A stretch of 64,000 nt of DNA from Oceanobacillus senegalensis (lineage in GTDB: Bacteria > Bacillota > Bacilli > Bacillales > Amphibacillaceae): assembly GCF_900176885.1 (NCBI RefSeq), contig NZ_LT839648.1:3126498-3190497 (forward strand). Direction: 5' to 3'. Position numbers and translations under genes: made by a program. Shown piece by piece: positions 9,116-17,426 of this stretch. A model generated the notes under the pieces. It did not search any database. It was not told where the DNA came from and worked only from the letters and a program-made list of their open reading frames with translations. Numbering within the stretch: the first letter of the stretch is position 1; every line of letters starts with the position of its first letter.

Positions 9116-9415
9116 AAAAAGAGGCTGGGACAAAAGTATTTTTTCAACACAAAATCCGAACGGTTGGTGCGAAAAGCCGCTTCGGAAATATACTTCGCGC
9201 ACCTTAGGGCGGCTGATGAGCCACCTTCGTGCTAACGCACTACGGTGTCTCACCTAGGCCTATCATCCCGCAGGACAAGGAACGCTTCGTCAGCGAAACA
9301 TCGCACGCAGAAAATTGGTTTGTATTTTCAAGGAGTCTACGTATATTTCATACGCTGATCAGTACATTGTTCGTTTTTTGAGTTAAACACTTTAGTTATG
9401 TCTCAGCCTCTTTTT
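9116..9415. repeat. 300-bp intergenic repeat with inverted ends
   Basis: Left end AAAAAGAGGCTGGGACAAAA and right end TTATGTCTCAGCCTCTTTTT are near-perfect inverted repeats. The inside carries GGCGGCTGATGAGCC, GTGCTAACGCACTACGGTG, CACCTAGGCCTATC and CAAGGAACGCTTCGTCAGCG, shared with the copies at 27087, 38518, 38774 and 60665. No transposase is encoded. MITE-like in shape, but target-site duplications are not obvious. It abuts the PlsY-like gene. Confidence 0.85.
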
Positions 9416-9618
9416 ATGTTTATTACTATTCTATTATAAGCACTTTTCGTATATTTTGTTTTTTCTTCGCTGTTAAAAAATAATCCTCGGTTAAACAACT
9501 TAGTGAAAGGATTAGTGCGTAATTACCACTGGCGAAATACACTTCGCTTGTGTTGTGGTTTCAAACACTGAATCATTTCGCTATTAAAGAGCCTTATTTT
9601 CAGAAACAATTCACCTCT
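9416..9618. repeat. Decayed repeat fragment downstream of the ABC operon
   Basis: The stretch 9515-9560 reads GCGTAATTACCACTGGCGAA then ATACACTTCGC, resembling the left part of the repeat at 27087. No gene and no convincing terminator for the upstream ABC operon is visible here. Confidence 0.45.
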
Positions 9619-11064
9619 TTATTTTTTATGACTAATTTCATTAAAATTAATTATCCGGTCACTGATTCTCTTTAATAGTTTATGATCATGACTGATTGCT
9701 AAAACACCTATATTTCTTTCCTTTACAAGCCTTACTATAATCTCCCATAATTTAGCTTGTGTAACAGCATCAAGCATGGTTGTCATTTCATCGGCAATTA
9801 AAAATCTTGTTTCGTCGTGAAGGACTCTCGCTATGCAGAATCTCTGCAATTCTCCTCCAGAAAGTTCACTTGGCCATCTGGAAAGCCATTCATTTTTAAT
9901 TCCTAATTCTCGAGTGATTGGACTTTTTTCCATCCCGCTCTCCTCTAACACTTTACGCATACGCCAGCGTGGATTAATCGCTTTTTCTGGATGCTGCCAA
10001 ATGTATTGAATGGTTTGCTTACCACTTCTTTTTATTTTGTTTCCGTTTAATAGAATGTCCCCTTCATCCGGTTTTAGATAGCCTGCAATAACCTGAGCCA
10101 TCGTCGTTTTCCCCGAACCACTATATCCATGTATTCCAACAATTTCTCCAGAATGAACCGTCACATGAAGATTCTTAAAGAGAAAAGGCTGGTTTCTATA
10201 TTTAAAACTAATTCCTTTCACTTCAAGCTTCTCATCATCTTCTTCAATTTCTAAATTATCTTTTCCCTTAAAAAATTCATTTCCTGGTAGTGCATTCCAC
10301 AGGGCTTTAGTATAAGGATGATTTAGTTGTTCACCCTTCCCCGTAAAGGCTTCTGCATCAGCTACCTCAATCGTCTCCCCTTCATGAAACACTACAACTC
10401 TATCTGCAATTTCTAATGCTGATTCAATATCATGCGTGATAAACATAATCCCCTTACCGGCTTTTGCTAGTTTTTTCATTTGAATGGTTGTTTCTTTTAA
10501 AACTTTTGGGTCTAATCCCGGGGTTGGTTCATCTGCTACAATAAGCTCAGCAGGAGAGACCATTGCAGTTGCAGCTAATATCCTCCTAGCCATTCCTCCT
10601 GATAGTTCAAATGGATATTTCTCTTCTGTCTCCTTTGGAAGTCCAATATTCTTAAAGATTTCCTGTTGAAGCTCTTTCTTATTTTTCGAATGAATGGCAT
10701 CTCGTACCTGTTTTCCTGTCTTCATTAAAGGATCTAACGACTTAACCGATTGAGGTATAAGGAAAATCGCCTTGCCACGAAGTTTCTCCTGACATGCCTT
10801 GTTTAATATTTCTCCTTTAAACTTAAGAGTCCCCTTGCAGATCGCGTGCTCTGGTAGAATACCAAGAATGGCATTAGCTAAGAGGCTTTTTCCTGACCCG
10901 CTTGCACCAACGACTGCGACTATTTCTCCTTTATGAATGGTCATGTCCAGCCTTTTTATAACCTCTGTTTTCGTTTCTATTAGCCCTTTTTTATAAGCAA
11001 GAAAGGACAGAGAAAAATTTTCCACCTGTAATATGGGAGGTTGGCTGTTAACTTGTTTTTCCAT
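9619..11064 (-). CDS. Peptide/nickel-type ABC transporter, two ATPase domains in one chain
   Basis: Energises the importer encoded upstream. 481 residues holding two complete nucleotide-binding domains. Domain 1 (about 10-250): Walker A GASGSGKS, signature LSGGMARR, Walker B IVADEPTPGLD. Domain 2 (about 265-481): Walker A GYSGSGKT, signature LSGGELQR, Walker B LIADEMTTMLD. In most Opp/Dpp/Nik systems these are two separate proteins (D and F, or D and E), so this is a natural fusion. Start ATG at 11064 has AGGAGG close upstream. Last gene of a four-gene operon, 12 bp after the second permease. Confidence 0.9.
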   Translation of the reverse strand: MEKQVNSQPPILQVENFSLSFLAYKKGLIETKTEVIKRLDMTIHKGEIVAVVGASGSGKSLLANAILGILPEHAICKGTLKFKGEILNKACQEKLRGKAIFLIPQSVKSLDPLMKTGKQVRDAIHSKNKKELQQEIFKNIGLPKETEEKYPFELSGGMARRILAATAMVSPAELIVADEPTPGLDPKVLKETTIQMKKLAKAGKGIMFITHDIESALEIADRVVVFHEGETIEVADAEAFTGKGEQLNHPYTKALWNALPGNEFFKGKDNLEIEEDDEKLEVKGISFKYRNQPFLFKNLHVTVHSGEIVGIHGYSGSGKTTMAQVIAGYLKPDEGDILLNGNKIKRSGKQTIQYIWQHPEKAINPRWRMRKVLEESGMEKSPITRELGIKNEWLSRWPSELSGGELQRFCIARVLHDETRFLIADEMTTMLDAVTQAKLWEIIVRLVKERNIGVLAISHDHKLLKRISDRIINFNEISHKK

Positions 11065-11076
11065 CCTAGTAACCTC

Positions 11077-11901
11077 CTATAAGCTTCGTCCATGAAAAGG
11101 ATCTATAAACCGCTGAATACTTTTTCCTAGCCAATCAAAAAGACCAACCATAATCAATAAAGCTAACCCAGGAAAAAAGGCCAGCCACCACATTCCAATA
11201 GATAGATACCTCATAGACTCTGACAGAATAATCCCAATGGCTGGTTGTTCTGGCGGAAGGCCAAAGCCAAGAAATGTTATAGCTGCCTCATGCAGGATAG
11301 CATGAGGAAACAAAAGTAGAAATCCTATAAATAATTGTGGTAATAAATGTGGTATAAAATGATGTCTCGCTACCCAGAACTTTGATTTCCCTAATTTCCG
11401 TGACATTTCTACATATTCCATTGATTTAATTTGTAACATTTCCGAACGAAGTACCCGTGTAAGGCTTGGCCAATGGGTTAAAGCAAGTCCAATCACAACC
11501 CCTCGAAAGCCTCCACCCAATGTAAATGCAATTAAAATTAGTAGGACGATATGTGGAATGCTTAGAAAGAGGTCAACCAGCCATGTTACAATCCTGTCCC
11601 AGGTATTATTCCATGAAGCTAGTAAACCTAAGAATAAAGCTATTATCGCACTTGAAAAAGCGGCTAGAATGCCAACTCCAATACTTAATGTAAGTCCCTT
11701 AATGGTCCTAGCGAGCATATCTCTGCCTAGCCAATCCGTACCAAAAGGGTGAGTAAAAGTTGGTGCTTGATTCTTATTTTCCATTTGAATAGAGAGACTA
11801 TTTTCTCCAATGAAAAGCCCACTTATAATAATTGCTAAAAGAATAAATAGGGTAAACATAATCGTCCATAATGTCCTTCTTCTTAAACCTGCCGATTTCA
11901 C
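11077..11901 (-). CDS. Peptide/nickel-type ABC transporter permease (DppC/NikC-like)
   Basis: Second membrane subunit, 274 residues, with an N-terminal anchor (about 11-33) then the transporter domain; the pre-domain sequence HPFGTDWLGRDMLARTIKG and the EAA-type loop EMSRKLGKSKFWVARHHFIPHLLP are typical of the DppC group. It starts with GTG at 11901, overlapping the stop of the DppB-like gene by one base (TAGTG), with GGAGGG upstream; translation is probably coupled. Confidence 0.9.
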   Translation of the reverse strand: MKSAGLRRRTLWTIMFTLFILLAIIISGLFIGENSLSIQMENKNQAPTFTHPFGTDWLGRDMLARTIKGLTLSIGVGILAAFSSAIIALFLGLLASWNNTWDRIVTWLVDLFLSIPHIVLLILIAFTLGGGFRGVVIGLALTHWPSLTRVLRSEMLQIKSMEYVEMSRKLGKSKFWVARHHFIPHLLPQLFIGFLLLFPHAILHEAAITFLGFGLPPEQPAIGIILSESMRYLSIGMWWLAFFPGLALLIMVGLFDWLGKSIQRFIDPFHGRSL

Positions 11902-12890
11902 TAGCTCACCCTCCTTCTTATGCGAGGGTCAATGACTTTATATAGTAGGTCAGCAAGCACATTCCCCGTATACACAAATACAGTACTAAACAAGACAATA
12001 CCTAGCAGTAATGGAACATCTCCTCCTAAACCTGCTTGAACGACTGCTTGACCGAGGCCAGGATACGAGAAGACTTGTTCCGCCAAAACAGCTCCACCGA
12101 AAATTTCTCCAAAGGAAGCAAAGTGAAGAGAAATGGCTGGTAGCGAAATATTTCTTAGTCCGTGTTTCCAAATAAGCCTGAATCCTCGCTCTCCTTTTGA
12201 CATAGCATACCGGACATAATCGCTATTCCATACATCAATTAATTTTTGTCTCGTATGTAATGCAATATTGGATACCCCTATAACACTCAATGTTAGAGCA
12301 GGTAAAAATAAATGTCTGAGTTTATCCATAAAAGAAACATCTGCTGCTAAAACACCTGCTGGGGTTCCCAATCCAACCGGAAACCACCCTAACCACACAG
12401 AAAATACCATCAGTAATACAAGTCCTAACCAAAAGGCTGGTGTGGATGCTAATGTGTAGCAATAAACTTTAATCATACGATCTATCCATGTTCCTTGCTT
12501 CATACCCGCAAGAACCCCAAGTATAAATCCAATCATGCCCGATATAATCCAGGCTACCCCCATTAGTGCCAAAGATAGAATAAACCGCTCAGCAATGACA
12601 TCCACAACAGGAGAACGATACAGAAGAGAAGTACCTAAATCCCCTTGTAAAACAGCCTTTCCCCAATTTGCAAATTGCACGATTGCTGACTCATTTAGTC
12701 CCCAGTATGCTGCTATTTCTTCACGCTGTTCTGGGCTTACTCTTGTCATATCCGCTCCAATATAAGATCTAACAGGATCAATCGGGGAAATACTTACCAA
12801 TGTAAATGACAAAATACTAACCGCAATTAGTAAAGTTATAAGTTTAAAGGTTTTACCTACGATATAAATTGATATACGTTTAGCATTCAA
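11901..12890 (-). CDS. Peptide/nickel-type ABC transporter permease (DppB/NikB-like)
   Basis: First membrane subunit, 329 residues, about six membrane segments. Typical DppB features: an N-terminal helix ending SISPIDPVRSYIG, the GDLGTSLLYRSPV motif, LASTPAFWLGL, and the EAA loop YAMSKGERGFRLIWKHGLRN. Paired head-to-tail with the DppC-like gene, 15 bp after the binding-protein gene. Confidence 0.9.
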   Translation of the reverse strand: MNAKRISIYIVGKTFKLITLLIAVSILSFTLVSISPIDPVRSYIGADMTRVSPEQREEIAAYWGLNESAIVQFANWGKAVLQGDLGTSLLYRSPVVDVIAERFILSLALMGVAWIISGMIGFILGVLAGMKQGTWIDRMIKVYCYTLASTPAFWLGLVLLMVFSVWLGWFPVGLGTPAGVLAADVSFMDKLRHLFLPALTLSVIGVSNIALHTRQKLIDVWNSDYVRYAMSKGERGFRLIWKHGLRNISLPAISLHFASFGEIFGGAVLAEQVFSYPGLGQAVVQAGLGGDVPLLLGIVLFSTVFVYTGNVLADLLYKVIDPRIRRRVS

Positions 12891-12905
12891 TGTACTGCCT
12901 CTTTT

Positions 12906-14486
12906 CTATTCCTTCCAGTGCCAATCCTCAATAAAGTCTGTAATTGGCCATCCATGTCCATGCGGCTGAACCTTTTGCTTACCAATTTCCAGGTTTTCAT
13001 TTACAAAATATAAATGCTTAAGATTTACTAACCAAGCCCAAGGTGCATCACCTTTTGCAGAAAATCCCTCTTCTCCATCCCATTGTGCCTTTTTCCAATA
13101 TTCATTCGCCTCTTCGGTTGTTGTTGCATGTAATGCCTGTTCCATATAGTCATCAACTACTGGATTAGAGTAATAATTGGAATTATAATAACCAATACCT
13201 CTTGTACTCGAACTATAGATATTATACATTTCAAGTGGATTGTGACTTCCCCATCCCATCATTACCGGTTGGGAGTACATCAACTTTTCCAACTCATTCC
13301 AGCTTTTTCCTTCTGTAGTAACTGAAATCCCAAGTGGTTTCATCATTTCAGCAAATGCCATGGATAATGACTGACGAATTTGATCATCGGCAGGATATAA
13401 TAAGGTAAAGGCTGCTTCTATACCATTCTTAATACGAATTCCATCTGCAGATTTCTTCCAGCCTGCTTCATCTAAAATTTTCTTGGCTAACTCTATATTA
13501 CTATCCTCTATCACCGTATCTGGATTCCACCATGGCAAATGATCAGCTACAGAATAGGCAGGGGTACCAAATCCATTTAATACACCTTCCACTAATGCCT
13601 CTCTGTCAACCCCAATATTAATTGCCTTACGAATGGCGATGTCTGAGGTTACATCATTGCCAATAGGGTGTCCCTCCTCTGTTACCTCACCACTTGGCAC
13701 ATATGGAAACATTACTCCTCGGTTATCTACAGACACGAGCTCAACCAATTCCATTCCTTGAATATCCTCAGTAGCATAGGTAGATGGTACGGAGACAACA
13801 TCAACCTCTCCAGCCTTTGCTGCTGCAAATGCTGCATCCTCAGATAAGAATAGGAAGGTTAACTTTTTAAAAGAAGGCTTCTTTCCATAGTAATATGGAT
13901 TTCTTTCCACAATAATTTGTTGTCCCTTATCCCATTGCACAAGTTGATATGGACCTGATCCAATTGGTTCCTCATTATAATTTTCGTCATATGCATGCTT
14001 TGGAACTATCCCCGTTGTAACAAGTAAATAGATAAACGTTGAATTCGGTTCTTCTAGTGTAAATTGAACGGTATACTCATCTTCTACTTCTATTTTTTTA
14101 ACATTGCTTAAATCTACAATAGAACCACTTTCCTTTGTTGTTTTAAAAGTAAAAGCAACATCCTCTGCAGTTAGCTTTTCTCCATCGGAAAACTTAACAT
14201 CATCACGAATGGCTATTCTCCACACTAATCCGTCTTCACTAACTTCATAACCTGTAGCCAAATCATATTCCACATTAAATTCTTGGTCATATCTCAATAG
14301 CGTACTTTGAAAGAGCGGTGATCCATAACGTCCCCATCCAGTGGTTGGATCAAATCCGTCATTAGGTTCACCTCCAATTGCTAAAATCAATTCATCCTTA
14401 TCTATATCCGCGGAGTCACCCACTTCATCCGAATCAGGTGAGCAAGCTGCTAGTAAAACAATTAATAGTAAAAATAATTTTTTCAT
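12906..14486 (-). CDS. Peptide/nickel-type ABC transporter substrate-binding lipoprotein
   Basis: Receptor of the importer, 526 residues. Signal peptide MKKLFLLLIVLLAAC with lipobox LAAC. SBP_bac_5 fold, e.g. DGLVWRIAIRDDVKFSDGEKLTAEDVAFTF. The N-terminal DPTTGWGRYGSPLFQSTLL and the C-terminal HGHGWPITDFIEDWHW give a His/Trp-rich tail and a subgroup often annotated as nickel or peptide binding; metal versus peptide cannot be decided here. AAGGAG lies about twelve bases before the ATG. First gene of the operon ending at 9619. Confidence 0.88.
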   Translation of the reverse strand: MKKLFLLLIVLLAACSPDSDEVGDSADIDKDELILAIGGEPNDGFDPTTGWGRYGSPLFQSTLLRYDQEFNVEYDLATGYEVSEDGLVWRIAIRDDVKFSDGEKLTAEDVAFTFKTTKESGSIVDLSNVKKIEVEDEYTVQFTLEEPNSTFIYLLVTTGIVPKHAYDENYNEEPIGSGPYQLVQWDKGQQIIVERNPYYYGKKPSFKKLTFLFLSEDAAFAAAKAGEVDVVSVPSTYATEDIQGMELVELVSVDNRGVMFPYVPSGEVTEEGHPIGNDVTSDIAIRKAINIGVDREALVEGVLNGFGTPAYSVADHLPWWNPDTVIEDSNIELAKKILDEAGWKKSADGIRIKNGIEAAFTLLYPADDQIRQSLSMAFAEMMKPLGISVTTEGKSWNELEKLMYSQPVMMGWGSHNPLEMYNIYSSSTRGIGYYNSNYYSNPVVDDYMEQALHATTTEEANEYWKKAQWDGEEGFSAKGDAPWAWLVNLKHLYFVNENLEIGKQKVQPHGHGWPITDFIEDWHWKE

Positions 14487-14721
14487 ACAGATATCGGTCT
14501 CCTTCCTTGGTAAAATCGAGACGGTTCTCTTGCAACATCAAGGTAATCTGTCACATTATTTAATAAGATCACCTATTCATTTTAATTTTTCTTTATAAAA
14601 ACCGCAATGTTCATACATGTAAAAGTCTATTGAAACAGATATCTTAGAGATTAATAGGCAGATAATACCTTTTAACGTTTTTTCGTACAATGTATTTTTC
14701 CTTTGACATGGAATCATTAAT

Positions 14722-14762
14722 AAAGGGCAATCCTCGCGTCTCTTGTACGAGTATTGCCCTTC
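14722..14762 (-). terminator. Terminator of the oxidoreductase operon
   Basis: Arms AAGGGCAAT..CTCG and CGAG..ATTGCCCTT form a strong hairpin on the minus strand, followed by TTATTAAT. Confidence 0.75.
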
Positions 14763-14768
14763 CAAAAT

Positions 14769-15731
14769 TTAATTACTTTCCCCTCTAACTCTATCCAACC
14801 ACTTCACAACTAACCGACTTCTTTCCATGGACTTTTCATAGCTCTCCACATCATTCTCCGTTATCATGCGGATAAATTCTTCCGCCTCATATATCATGTC
14901 CATTTCATGCTGTTCTTCCGCCCATTCATGATTTTGTTTTGCCTTTCGATCATAATACGTGATTCTCGAAATTGGAGCAATATGATCTACAGTTAAGGTT
15001 CCAGCTTCTCCATGAATTTCAGAGGGAATCAGACCTTGAGCTATTTTCGAACATAATATAGTGATAACAAAATCCTCGTAAGTAAGCACTAATGTCCCAC
15101 TTCCGTCCACTCCATTTTTCAGCTGTACAGGAAAATACTGAATACCCTCGGGTTCACCGAACAAATCAATGGCCATACTTAATGGGTATACACCTAAATC
15201 CATTAGGGAACCGCCAGCAAATTCTTTCGTAAACACATTCGGTTTAAAACCTTCTTTATATTTATCATAACGTGAGGAATATTGAATATATTGTAAGACA
15301 GCGCTTCTAACAGGTCCAATCTGTGGAATGGATTCTTTTAACTTTTGATAATTAGGAGTGTATAAATGACGGAATCCCTCAAGAACAAAAACATCATATT
15401 CTGCAGCCAATCGTGAAATGTCCTTCCATTGTGTTTCTGATAGGACCATTGGCTTCTCACAAAATACATGCTTTTTTTGTTTAATTGCCTTTACCATCTG
15501 CTCAAAATGCAAAATGTTCGGAGAGGCAATATAAATAAAATCGGTATCTTCCTTTAACATTTCATCGATATCTGTATACCAGCTTTGTACATCATGTTCT
15601 GCTGCAAACTGCTTGGCCTTCTCTTCTGTCCTAGAATATACGGATACAAGTTCAGCCTTTTCCGTTTTATTTACGGCCTCAATAAACGAACTTACTATCC
15701 AACCTGTTCCAATTGTTGAGTATGTCTTCAC
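14769..15731 (-). CDS. Gfo/Idh/MocA family oxidoreductase
   Basis: NAD(P)-dependent dehydrogenase of unknown substrate, 320 residues. N-terminal Rossmann fold begins STIGTGWIVSSFIEAV; the family lysine is in HVFCEKPMVL; the C-terminal domain has GGSLMDLGVYPLSMAIDLFGEP, with the usual LxDxGxY pattern. Start is a GTG at 15731 that overlaps the stop codon of the small upstream gene (GTGA), and it has only a weak ribosome site, so translation is likely coupled to that gene. The hairpin at 14722 ends the transcript. Confidence 0.85.
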   Translation of the reverse strand: MKTYSTIGTGWIVSSFIEAVNKTEKAELVSVYSRTEEKAKQFAAEHDVQSWYTDIDEMLKEDTDFIYIASPNILHFEQMVKAIKQKKHVFCEKPMVLSETQWKDISRLAAEYDVFVLEGFRHLYTPNYQKLKESIPQIGPVRSAVLQYIQYSSRYDKYKEGFKPNVFTKEFAGGSLMDLGVYPLSMAIDLFGEPEGIQYFPVQLKNGVDGSGTLVLTYEDFVITILCSKIAQGLIPSEIHGEAGTLTVDHIAPISRITYYDRKAKQNHEWAEEQHEMDMIYEAEEFIRMITENDVESYEKSMERSRLVVKWLDRVRGESN

Positions 15732-15889
15732 TTAGTCTCACTCTTTTCTCTTCCATTATTATTTTCATCTGGTAGTGGGTCAATCGTATGCTTATAATCA
15801 TATGCTTTCTTTGTCTGAGTCAAGGTTAGAAGTAAAATTAAAATAACAAAAATAACTGAAACAACGATAACTCCTACTAAAGTACCCAT
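15728..15889 (-). CDS. Small YtzI-like single-pass membrane protein (53 aa)
   Basis: Short gene starting at ATG 15889 with AAAGGGTGAT upstream, reading MGTLVGVIVVSVIFVILILL, then TQTKKAYDYKHTIDPLPDE and a charged tail. One N-terminal membrane helix and a KAYxYKHTxDPLP segment, which I recognise as YtzI-like from Bacillus; function unknown. Its TGA overlaps the GTG start of the oxidoreductase by four bases, a strong sign that it is really translated. Confidence 0.78.
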   Translation of the reverse strand: MGTLVGVIVVSVIFVILILLLTLTQTKKAYDYKHTIDPLPDENNNGREKSETK

Positions 15890-16248
15890 TTGTCTATCAC
15901 CCTTTATCCATTCTCTTAAATTAAGGGTATACTACATCCATCCCACTTTCAATGAAATATTTTTCTAGCTTATTAAGAGTATTTAAAAGAATAATCGATT
16001 ATTTTCAAGCATATCTTTGTAATAACACATGATTATTATCAAATTAGGTAAAATCACGGTTTATCCGCAATTATCAGAAAATAACAGATTTGAATGAATT
16101 ATCAAACAAGACTATCATAATAATAGTAAACATTTTTAGCATCTTTTCATTTATTATTTTGACATCAAAGAGGTATTTTTACCTAATCTTTTTTCATCAG
16201 AAACACATTGTACAAGTTATAACTAGTCAAAAGGGAGGTTTTTTAGTC
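15890..16248. other. Divergent intergenic region before ehuB
   Basis: 359 bp between the minus-strand small gene and ehuB. It contains a perfect 14-bp palindrome AATAATCGATTATT (15990-16003), a possible operator, and TTGACA at 16159-16164 with a poor -10 match about 18-19 bases later. No gene is supported; the open frame continuing upstream from ehuB lacks a ribosome site. Confidence 0.45.
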
Positions 16249-17175
16249 TTGAAAAAATTTTTAATCACATTAATTACAGTATTTGGTCTAATCTTTTTAG
16301 CTGCCTGTGGATCCGGTGATTCCACATCGGGAGAAGGCAGTGACTCAGAAGAAACAGAAGGAACTGCAGAATCCGGTGAAAGTGATGGAAGCAAATTAGC
16401 TGAACTGCAAGAATCTGGAACAGTAACCATTGGATTTGCTAACGAAGCACCATATGCTTATGAGGAAAATGGGGAACTAAAAGGAGCAGCTGTCGATATT
16501 GCAACTGCAGTATTTGCTGAGCTTGGTGTTGAGAATGTTGAATCTAAACTTGCAGACTTCAGTCAGCTTATCCCAGGATTACAAGCAAAACAATTCGATG
16601 TTGTAACAGCTGGTATGGCAATTAATCCTGACCGATGTGAAAATGCATTATTTGCTGAACCGGAAATGCAATATGGGGAAGGTTTAATCGTACAAGCTGG
16701 TAACCCATTAGGATTAGAAAGCTATAAAGATATTGCTGATAATCCTGACGTAAAAGTAGTTGTTATGGAAGGCGCTACTGAAATCGAATTCTTAAAATCT
16801 GAAGGAGTTAGTGAGGATCAAATCGTAACTGCTCCAGATATTCCAGCAACATTCTCTGCCGTTCAATCTGGACGTGCTGATGCTACAACAGGAACTGAAA
16901 TGACAGTTAAAATGGCACTTGAATCAGCTGATACAGATGCATTAGAATTCGTTGAGTCATTCGAACAACCAGATGTTGAGGGTGTACCAAGTTATGGTGC
17001 AGCAGCATTTAACTTAGAAGATCAAGCATTAGTTGATGCATATAATGAAAAGCTTGCTGAATTGAAAGAAGATGGCACCGTTGCAGAATTATTAGAAGCG
17101 AATGGCTTCAGTGAAGAAAGCAATATGGTACCTGCTGAAGTAACAGCAGAGGCTGTCTGCAACGGAGAATTTTAA
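16249..17175 (+). CDS. ehuB: Ectoine/hydroxyectoine ABC transporter substrate-binding lipoprotein
   Basis: Receptor for ectoine-type compatible solutes, 308 residues. Signal peptide with lipobox LAAC, then a Ser/Glu/Gly-rich linker, then the EhuB fold: TIGFANEAPYAYEENGELKG, GLQAKQFDVVTAGMAINPDRC and a C-terminal TAEAVCNGEF, a pattern specific to EhuB (paired cysteines). The start is a TTG at 16249 behind GGGAGG. It heads ehuBCDA but is followed by a terminator-like hairpin at 17223, which would give more receptor than membrane parts. The system imports osmoprotectants or uses them as nutrients; no eut catabolic genes are present. Confidence 0.88.
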   Translation: MKKFLITLITVFGLIFLAACGSGDSTSGEGSDSEETEGTAESGESDGSKLAELQESGTVTIGFANEAPYAYEENGELKGAAVDIATAVFAELGVENVESKLADFSQLIPGLQAKQFDVVTAGMAINPDRCENALFAEPEMQYGEGLIVQAGNPLGLESYKDIADNPDVKVVVMEGATEIEFLKSEGVSEDQIVTAPDIPATFSAVQSGRADATTGTEMTVKMALESADTDALEFVESFEQPDVEGVPSYGAAAFNLEDQALVDAYNEKLAELKEDGTVAELLEANGFSEESNMVPAEVTAEAVCNGEF

Positions 17176-17222
17176 TTTAACTTTATAATAGTATTTTAAG
17201 TGAATTTCAAAACGATGACTCC

Positions 17223-17269
17223 ATAGGGTCCGGTTCCCTCACCTAGGGGCCTGACCCTATATTTTTTCC
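17223..17269 (+). terminator. Terminator/attenuator between ehuB and ehuC
   Basis: Arms ATAGGGTC and GACCCTAT with an inner GGTTCCC/GGGGCC stem are followed by ATTTTTT. Placed inside the operon, it should cause partial termination after the receptor gene. Confidence 0.78.
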
Positions 17270-17328
17270 TTATATGTTTTTACATTAATAGTCATTCCAG
17301 TTCAAAAAAACAAAATGATGAAGAAACG

Positions 17329-17403
17329 ATGACAGAGCAGGAATACTATTATTTCGACCAAAATGTAATGGGCCTCATCATCCTTATCCTATTACCCAAA
17401 TAA
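17329..17403 (+). CDS. Possible 24-aa small protein between ehuB and ehuC
   Basis: ATG at 17329 opens MTEQEYYYFDQNVMGLIILI then LLPK and stop. It is acidic and tyrosine-rich at the front and hydrophobic at the back, like a tiny membrane peptide. The upstream purine stretch GATGAAGAAACG is a poor ribosome site. The frame is open further upstream without a start codon, so it may also be a relic. Weakly supported. Confidence 0.25.
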   Translation: MTEQEYYYFDQNVMGLIILILLPK

Positions 17404-17426
17404 GTAATTAAAAAATCCATAAAGGA

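Noticed and set aside
9101..9253. N-terminal extension of the PlsY-like gene starting MRHRSALARR
   Set aside because: It is translated repeat DNA; the same peptide appears from the repeat at 60823, and the real ribosome site lies just before 9100.
14577..14765. 62-codon minus-strand open frame
   Set aside because: Its start lies within the oxidoreductase terminator hairpin and it has no recognisable features.
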